This document shows positions 6,119 to 9,793 of a DNA stretch of 9,793 bases, piece after piece; position 1 is the stretch's first letter; each line of letters opens with the position of its first letter. This DNA is from Streptomyces sp. NRRL WC-3549. Lineage in GTDB: Bacteria; Actinomycetota; Actinomycetes; Streptomycetales; Streptomycetaceae. The translations under genes and the position numbers were made by a program. The notes beneath the pieces were generated by a model. That model did no database searches and had not been told where the DNA came from. It worked only from the letters and a program-made list of their open reading frames with translations. The stretch is taken from the NCBI RefSeq assembly GCF_000721935.1, contig NZ_KL585414.1, positions 77,276-87,068 of the forward strand, read 5' to 3'.

Positions 6119-6907
6119 TCAGCGCTTGAAGTCCGTCTCTTCGATGCGGGTCTGTACGGTCCTGCCGGTCTCCCACATGTTGGCACCCGGGACCACTTCC
6201 GGCGTCGGGATGTCCGCCCGGTTGTGCCGCTTGCCGGAGGTCGAGATGCCGAGCCTCTCGTCTCGGGCCTGGACCATCTCGTCCGCAGCTTGTCCGTCCT
6301 CGGTGAAGCCCATCATCAGCTGCGGGACACCGTAGGGGAAGTCGTCGCGGTCGTACTGCCAGGTATGGAAGGTCTTGCCGTAGGTGGTCACGAGGTCCTC
6401 GCAGTAGGCGTGCTCGGCCAGATCGGGGACACCGGGAGCGACCAGGCTGCCCGACTTCACCTCGTAGTGATGGCTGTGCCACAGCCGTTTCTCATCTTCG
6501 GGCAGCGAGCGGAAACGCTCCTCGCTGATGATGTACTCGATGCCGATCAGCCGGGCGTCGGGCGCGTTGCGGTCGAAGATCACGCACTGGTGCAGGTCGT
6601 GCTGAAGGTGGATGCAGAAGTGCGTCGCCTCCACCTGCCGCCCCATGTCGTCGGCGTACATGTGGAAGCCATTGAGGTAGGTGCTCATCGCGTCGAGCGG
6701 GTACTTCGGCTGCATCCCCCCGGCCGCCACGTCGAGTGCGCGGTGCTTGAGTGGATGCCCCTTGCCGATCTTGCTGATCGTGGCCGCCTTACGGCCGACA
6801 AGGAGGCCGACCGCAGCTGTCACGCCTGCCGCGGCACCGATTGCGATGGATGCGGCCGTCCCTCGGCCGGGGCCGCGTGAGCAGTGCGTTCGCTGAATGG
6901 ATGCCAT
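6119..6907 (-). CDS. DUF1264 (oil-body-associated-like) family protein
   Basis: 262 residues from ATG 6907. An N-terminal alanine/glycine-rich hydrophobic stretch (AASIAIGAAAGVTAAVGLLV) may be a signal anchor or membrane segment. The rest matches the DUF1264 family, known from plant oil-body-associated proteins and many bacteria: ATHFCIHLQHDLHQCVIFDR, ARLIGIEYIISEERFRSLPE, DEKRLWHSHHYEVKSGSLVA, TYGKTFHTWQYDRDD, GVPQLMMGF. The HSHHYEVKSG block is the family hallmark. Molecular function in bacteria is unknown. The frame is open further upstream to about 7060, but that part belongs to an MFS remnant. No strong Shine-Dalgarno precedes the ATG; a perfect 13-bp inverted repeat ends 13 nt upstream of it. 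A GCGCTG-T-CAGCGC palindrome overlaps the stop codon (6113-6125). The gene is convergent with the orphan fragment at 5892 and shows no lesion. Confidence 0.85.
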   Translation of the reverse strand: MASIQRTHCSRGPGRGTAASIAIGAAAGVTAAVGLLVGRKAATISKIGKGHPLKHRALDVAAGGMQPKYPLDAMSTYLNGFHMYADDMGRQVEATHFCIHLQHDLHQCVIFDRNAPDARLIGIEYIISEERFRSLPEDEKRLWHSHHYEVKSGSLVAPGVPDLAEHAYCEDLVTTYGKTFHTWQYDRDDFPYGVPQLMMGFTEDGQAADEMVQARDERLGISTSGKRHNRADIPTPEVVPGANMWETGRTVQTRIEETDFKR

Positions 6908-6920
6908 GGGTGAGCCCGTG

Positions 6921-6958
6921 CCCGGTGCCCGGCGGCGGTAAACGGGCCGGGCACCGGG
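6921..6958. promoter_or_regulatory. Perfect 13-bp inverted repeat upstream of DUF1264 gene
   Basis: CCCGGTGCCCGGC (6921-6933) and its exact reverse complement GCCGGGCACCGGG (6946-6958) are separated by 12 bases. On the DUF1264 transcript strand the structure ends 13 nt before the ATG. It could be a stable hairpin in the 5' leader (attenuation or occlusion of initiation), an operator, or a terminator for transcription coming from upstream. No U-run follows it. Confidence 0.6.
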
Positions 6959-7004
6959 AGGACCGGGGTGGCCGTACGGTGGTTGCAACGTGCCCGGGCA
7001 AGGA

Positions 7005-7242
7005 GGCCGAGGAGGCGGGCACAGGCAGAACAGGAACACCGCGCCGGCGTTCAAGTCCACCGAAGCCGATCCAGCCCATCAAGGGCCCGGCCAGGCCGAC
7101 GCCCACGGCCGCGTCAACGTTCACCGCGGTGTCGGTGGCGCCCCCGCGCTGCGGGCCGCAGGGACGGAGTGGCCTCGGCGAGCATTGCCGACCCTGCTAC
7201 CAGGTTGAACGACCAGCCCAGCCCCCGGGCGCGCACCAGGGC
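7005..7242 (-). pseudogene. MFS transporter remnant, frameshifted
   Basis: The reverse strand encodes consecutive pieces of a major facilitator superfamily transporter in three frames: ALVRARGLGWSFNLVAGSAM, LAEATPSLRPAA (7242-about 7150); GATDTAVNVDAAVGVGLAGP, LMGWIGFGG (about 7150-7060); and LNAGAVFLFCLC (about 7054-7010). The pattern GWNF/SFNLVAGSAML...RPAAQGATD..VNV.AA.GVGLAGPLMGWIG is that of the last transmembrane helices of MFS efflux-type permeases. Neither the start nor most of the 12-helix protein is present, and at least two frameshifts are needed to join the pieces. It lies upstream of and in the same orientation as the DUF1264 gene, so the two may once have been neighbours in one transcription unit. 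Confidence 0.6.
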
Positions 7243-7247
7243 GTGTA

Positions 7248-7640
7248 TTGAGTCGTGATCACTGAGCCTCTTCGAGTTGACCACTGATCAGGTGGTGGTC
7301 GACCACGCGCAACAAGCGAGGTCCCTGGGTTGGTGATGGAGATCTCTGACGTCTCAACCACGATCCTCGGGAGCCTCATTGAGTTGCCGTCATTTCGAGC
7401 ATGCAGGTCGCAAGCTCTGGTGTGGCGCTCGCTCGGGATACTCATGCTGGCTCCGGCGGAGGCTGCGGCCTTGATTGCCCGTCATGTCATCGGTCGAGGC
7501 CGAGCCGCTCGCGGCGGCGCGGCCCGAAGGGCACATCAGGCCCCAGCGTCATCTCCTGGTGCGGTACGTCTCGCGGCCCACGGCCGGTGACGCGTCCGCG
7601 AGGGGCGCAGCCAGGTCTCCGTTGTATGTAGTGTGCGGAA
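7248..7640. other. About 390-bp gap without a convincing gene
   Basis: Open frames exist on both strands (for example 7330-7590 +), but codon composition is mixed and no family motif is seen. The left part holds a palindrome cluster (7255-7306). The segment GATCTCTGACGTCTCAACC to TTGAGTTGCCGTC (about 7341-7391) is less GC-rich than its surroundings and may be relic IS-end sequence, but I cannot assign it. Confidence 0.35.
7255..7306. promoter_or_regulatory. Cluster of three palindromes, possible operator region
   Basis: Three dyads lie within 52 bp: GTGATCAC (7255-7262, perfect), CCACTGATCAGGTGG (7281-7295, near-perfect) and GTGGTCGACCAC (7295-7306, perfect 12 bp). In addition GACCAC (7279-7284) is inverted against GTGGTC (7295-7300). 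Such clusters are typical of operators for dimeric regulators, but no regulator gene is adjacent. They could also be the terminus of a lost mobile element. Confidence 0.35.
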
Positions 7641-8204
7641 ATGACAAGGAGCGAACGACTCGCGGACCAGTTGGATTGGTACTGGAGCAAGAACCTGCGG
7701 CCACGGCTGGAGGGTCTTACCGACGACGAGTATTTCTGGGAGCCGGTGCGCGGCTGCTGGAGCATCCGCCCACGCGGCACGTCGGCCGCACCGATGTCGG
7801 AGGGTTCAGGGGAATGGACGATGGACTCCGCGTCCCCTGCCCCGGTGCCTGCGCCGGTGACCACGATTGCCTGGCGGCTGGCGCACATCGTCGTCTCGTG
7901 CCTGGGCTATCGGGTCGGATGGTACTTCGGCGGCCAGGACTTCGAGTCCGAGGCATTCGCCTACGCGGGGACCGCTGACGAGGCGCTGAATCAGCTCGAT
8001 GAGATGTACGGGAGATGGAACGCGGGGGTCCGCGAGCTCTCGGACGCTGACCTGGACAATCCGCCCACGGTGGGTCCCGAGCGGTTCCCCATGGAGAACA
8101 GGGTCCTGCACGTCAACAGGGAGCTGATCCATCACGGCGCCGAGATTTCCCTGCTGCGCGACCTCTACCGCTGGCAGGACGGGGCCGTACCGCGCCGGAT
8201 ATGA
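7641..8204 (+). CDS. DinB-like (four-helix bundle) domain protein
   Basis: 187 residues from ATG 7641. It starts RSERLADQLDWYWSKNLRPR, LEGLTDDEYFWEPVRGCWSI, the opening helix and 'L...EY.W.P..G.WS' of actinobacterial DinB-like proteins. TTIAWRLAHIVVSC supplies the first helix-bundle His, and the C-terminal VLHVNRELIHHGAEISLLRD, LYRW carries the second His pair and the typical LLRDLYR end. These histidines are placed where the family binds a divalent metal. Members are related to thiol-dependent S-transferases such as mycothiol-dependent enzymes; the substrate of this one is unknown. Shine-Dalgarno evidence is weak (GCGGAA directly abuts the ATG), so another start or a leaderless transcript is possible. 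The gene appears intact and is convergent with an IS5-like pseudogene only 11 bp beyond its TGA. Confidence 0.85.
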   Translation: MTRSERLADQLDWYWSKNLRPRLEGLTDDEYFWEPVRGCWSIRPRGTSAAPMSEGSGEWTMDSASPAPVPAPVTTIAWRLAHIVVSCLGYRVGWYFGGQDFESEAFAYAGTADEALNQLDEMYGRWNAGVRELSDADLDNPPTVGPERFPMENRVLHVNRELIHHGAEISLLRDLYRWQDGAVPRRI

Positions 8205-8215
8205 CTGAACTTTTG

Positions 8216-9032
8216 TCATCGTGAGAGCTCGAGGTCCGAGAGGACCAGGAGAGCGCGCAGAAGATCGGTGGCGCGAGCGGGGTCGGTGCGGAGTTCGGTG
8301 AGGATGCACCAGGTCTTCAGGTGGGCGTAGTCGTGTTCGACGGGAGCACCGCGGCGGCCAGGATCCGGTTGGCCTGCTTCTCTCTGCGGGCGAGCTTGCG
8401 GGCGCGGATGGCCTTGTAGCCGGTGACGATCACCGGGGCGTCGCTGTCGTCGGTGAGGCCGAGGGAGCCGAGGCCGGCCGCGCGCAGGTGGGTGAGGATA
8501 TGGTCGCGGCGGGCAGCGGTGATGTCGTGGGTGCGGCCGGGACGGGCTGCGGAGGGCCAGATCAGGCGGCCGTTCTCGTCGGTGAGGGCGAGGAAGTGTA
8601 GGCCGTGACGGCGGTGTTCGCCGGAGTAGGTGGGCCGGTTCGCGGCGCCGGTGCGGCTGACGTGGGGACCAAGGTGCCGTCGATGAGGACGAACTCGCCA
8701 CCTCGTTTCGCGATCTTCTTGCATGCGCGGTCCAGGCGGGGTGCGCGGGCGGCGGGCAGGGATATCAGCTCGTCGCGCCGCGCGGCGCACGGTGGTGTCG
8801 CCGACGGCGTTGCCGCCGGCCATGTCGGCGATGGGCTGGTCGACACGGAGCACGGCGAATACGATGATCGGATCCGTCCGGGCGGCAGGGCTCGCCAGCT
8901 GGAGCCGATCTTCTTCAGGTGGCCGCCGCTCAGCAGATCGGTGCAGCATTCGTTGGTTCTTCGGGACACCGGCAGGCGGCACTGGTAGACAGGGAAGCCG
9001 GTGTCCCCGGCGGGCTCGTTGCTCCTCTTCAT
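8216..9032 (-). pseudogene. IS5-like (DDE_4) transposase, multiply frameshifted
   Basis: A full-length transposase can be followed on the reverse strand only by changing frame at least four times. From ATG 9032: MKRSNEPAGDTGFPVYQCRL, HLKKIGSSWRALPPGRI. Then VFAVLRVDQPIADMAGGNAV in a second frame; back to RDELISLPAARAPRLDRACK and the first Asp in FVLIDGTLVPT; then NRPTYSGEHRRHGLHFLALT and the second Asp in PGRTHDITAARR; finally GAPVEHDYAHLKTWCILTEL (catalytic Glu) and LLRALLVLSDLELSR, stop at 8216-8218. Catalytic positions are retained, but the gene cannot give one protein. Its 3' end lies 11 bp from the DinB-like stop codon. I could not find a matching pair of inverted repeats, so element ends are not set. 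Confidence 0.85.
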
Positions 9033-9091
9033 GCACACGTCGACCCAACGGCTGCCCGGGGGCATGCCGGTTACGGGCGCGGCCCTCGTCC

Positions 9092-9250
9092 CTACGGTGC
9101 GATCTGGAAGCGTCCGTCAGGCAGTTTGCGCAGCCGGCCCCGCCCGACGGACTTGCTCAACTTGCCGCGCAGCGGCTCCAGTCGGCCCTTCGCCTCGACC
9201 TCGAGGCCAAGCTCGACGCCGACGTCCTCGACCCGGATGGGGGCCGGGCC
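9092..9250 (-). pseudogene. Possible C-terminal tail of an unknown gene
   Basis: The reverse strand reads IRVEDVGVELGLEVEAKGRL, EPLRGKLSKSVGRGRLRKLP, DGRFQIAP, stop TAG at 9092-9094. By eye about 88 percent of third positions are G or C, slightly better than the opposite strand in register, which is why I favour this strand. Upstream it runs into the truncated IS5-like transposase at about 9250, so it looks like the stump of a gene cut by that element. I do not recognise the family. The opposite-strand frame (LAAQRLQSALRLDLEAKLDA) is a competing reading. Confidence 0.35.
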
Positions 9251-9254
9251 CCGG

Positions 9255-9468
9255 CATTCCGCACGATCGGGATCAGCGAGTCCACCGCCCACGCCGACGC
9301 GGTCATCCACCTGCTCGCCGAAGGAGCGCCGGGCCTGCTGACAGTCTTGCGGGAGGCCGATCCCGACTCGGTCCTGCTGGAAGGCGCCCTCGCCGAGTGC
9401 GACCGCGTCGGCGGCTCACGCGCGGACTACTCCCACAAGCACCGTCGGCACAGGGTGAACGTGCAGGT
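9255..9468 (+). pseudogene. IS5-like transposase, truncated N-terminal half
   Basis: In one frame: FRTIGISESTAHADAVIHLL, AEGAPGLLTVLREADPDS, VLLEGALAECDRVGGSRADY, SHKHRRHRVNVQV. This corresponds to the helix-turn-helix and first catalytic block of an IS5-like transposase (family form ..VLLDGTLAECDRV.DSRADYS.KHRRHGVNVQV). The presumed first catalytic Asp is Glu here (LLEGAL). The family sequence stops after VNVQV at about 9468, 25 bases before the terminus of the IS3 element, and no second Asp or Glu block follows. It is a dead fragment, probably cut by the IS3-family insertion or an associated deletion. Confidence 0.65.
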
Positions 9469-9542
9469 AAAGCTTCCCCCCTTGATTTGATCGTGGACAC
9501 CTGGAGATTTCGATCTTGAGGTTCCAGAGGACGTATCACCAG

Positions 9543-9793
9543 GTGAAAAGCAAGTACACGAAGCAGTACACCGAGGAGTCCAAGCGAGACGCGATCGCAC
9601 TCGTCGATTCCTCGGACAAGACGGCTACGGCCGTCTCCCGGGAGCTCGGGATCAGCTCAGAGTCCCTGCGCCGTCGGTACCGCCGAGCGAACACGGACCA
9701 GGACCAGGACCAGGGCCAGGGCCAGGGCCAGGCCAGGGCGGGTCCGGTGAGCTGATCAGCGCCGAGCGCGAGCAGCTGAAGCGGCTAAACAAG
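9543..9793 (+). pseudogene. IS3-family transposase OrfA, frameshifted, partial
   Basis: A likely GTG start at 9543 has AGAGGA (9526-9531) 11 nt upstream. The protein begins VKSKYTKQYTEESKRDAIAL, VDSSDKTATAVSRELGISSE, SLRRRYRRA: the helix-turn-helix DNA-binding domain of IS3 OrfA (transposase_8). The frame then enters a DQDQDQGQGQGQ tract and stops at TGA 9753-9755. In another frame the normal OrfA continuation follows: GGSGELISAEREQLKRLNK, the start of the leucine-zipper helix that in relatives leads to OrfB. The frame change lies in the hexanucleotide repeat at 9695-9735; one added base there restores the full reading. This is not the usual -1 programmed site, which sits at the end of OrfA. 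Confidence 0.78.
9695..9735 (+). repeat. Hexanucleotide tandem repeat in IS3 OrfA
   Basis: Three GGACCA units (9695-9712), three GGGCCA units (9713-9730) and one 5-base unit GGCCA (9731-9735) in tandem, coding for (DQ)3(GQ)3. The shortened last unit exactly accounts for the OrfA frameshift, which suggests slippage within the repeat. Confidence 0.9.

Larger units (their letters stand above)
9494..9793 (+). mobile_element. IS3-family element, left end (continues beyond window)
   Basis: TGGACACCTGGAGATTTC (9494-9511) has the form of an IS3-family left terminus (begins TG) and lies just after the truncated IS5-like gene. The OrfA-type reading frame follows. The right end, OrfB and the second repeat are outside the window, so the left boundary is approximate. 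Confidence 0.6.

Noticed and set aside
6908..7060. Longer DUF1264 protein starting at 7060
   Set aside because: That stretch translates partly as an MFS remnant and crosses the inverted repeat; the family part and the hydrophobic N-terminus start after ATG 6907.
7475..7978. A 167-codon + frame overlapping the DinB-like gene
   Set aside because: It is out of frame with the DinB-like protein, which carries the clear motifs. The part before 7641 has no recognisable family.
8317..9048. Treating the IS5-like gene at 8216-9032 as a programmed frameshift pair
   Set aside because: At least four frame changes in different directions are required, which is decay rather than a single programmed shift.
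1..9793. tRNA genes, CRISPR arrays, attachment sites or a defence or biosynthetic operon
   Set aside because: No regularly spaced repeats, no cloverleaf-like segment and no run of co-directional intact genes were seen; the intact genes are isolated between mobile elements.

Overview
The window is very GC-rich, with strong G/C bias at third codon positions. Its insertion sequences (IS5-like, IS110, IS3) and gene families are typical of a high-GC actinomycete, most likely Streptomyces. This is inferred from composition and protein flavour, not from a marker gene. It looks like accessory DNA, such as a chromosome arm or plasmid: an 'IS graveyard' in which a few intact small genes sit between broken transposases and truncated genes. 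No tRNA, rRNA or CRISPR array is visible.

Layout, left to right. At 1-323 (+) is an internal fragment of a B12-type radical SAM gene whose third cluster cysteine is replaced by Arg. It is fused at about 324 to a short reverse-strand stretch resembling HMG-CoA reductase, then to the 5' end of an IS5-like element (about 427-636, -). An intact DUF1963/YwqG-like gene follows (864-1757, +). At 1800-4160 is a nested transposon: an IS5-like element (-) split by an IS110-family element (2029-3560, +). Removing the IS110 restores the IS5 reading frame across the junction. At 4414-5888 are a GNAT acetyltransferase gene (4521-5048, +) and an IS5-family element (5049-5888, -) that abuts its stop codon. 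A third copy of the IS terminus at 4414, with TAA on both outer sides, raises the possibility of a passenger-carrying transposon.

Next come an orphan coding tail (5892-6044, +), an intact DUF1264/OBAP-like gene (6119-6907, -) preceded by a perfect 13-bp inverted repeat, and a frame-broken MFS transporter remnant (about 7005-7242, -). A gap of about 390 bp holds a cluster of palindromes. It is followed by an intact DinB-like gene (7641-8204, +), a badly frameshifted IS5-like transposase (8216-9032, -), a possible orphan gene tail (9092-9250, -), a truncated IS5-like transposase (about 9255-9468, +), and the start of an IS3-family element. The IS3 OrfA is frameshifted inside a hexanucleotide repeat.

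The four apparently intact genes (DUF1963, GNAT, DUF1264, DinB-like) do not form an operon or an obvious pathway. They are monocistronic survivors between mobile elements. The most interesting signals are the nested IS110 with a candidate bridge-RNA region whose bases complement both ends of its own element, and the GNAT/IS5 unit with three shared termini.
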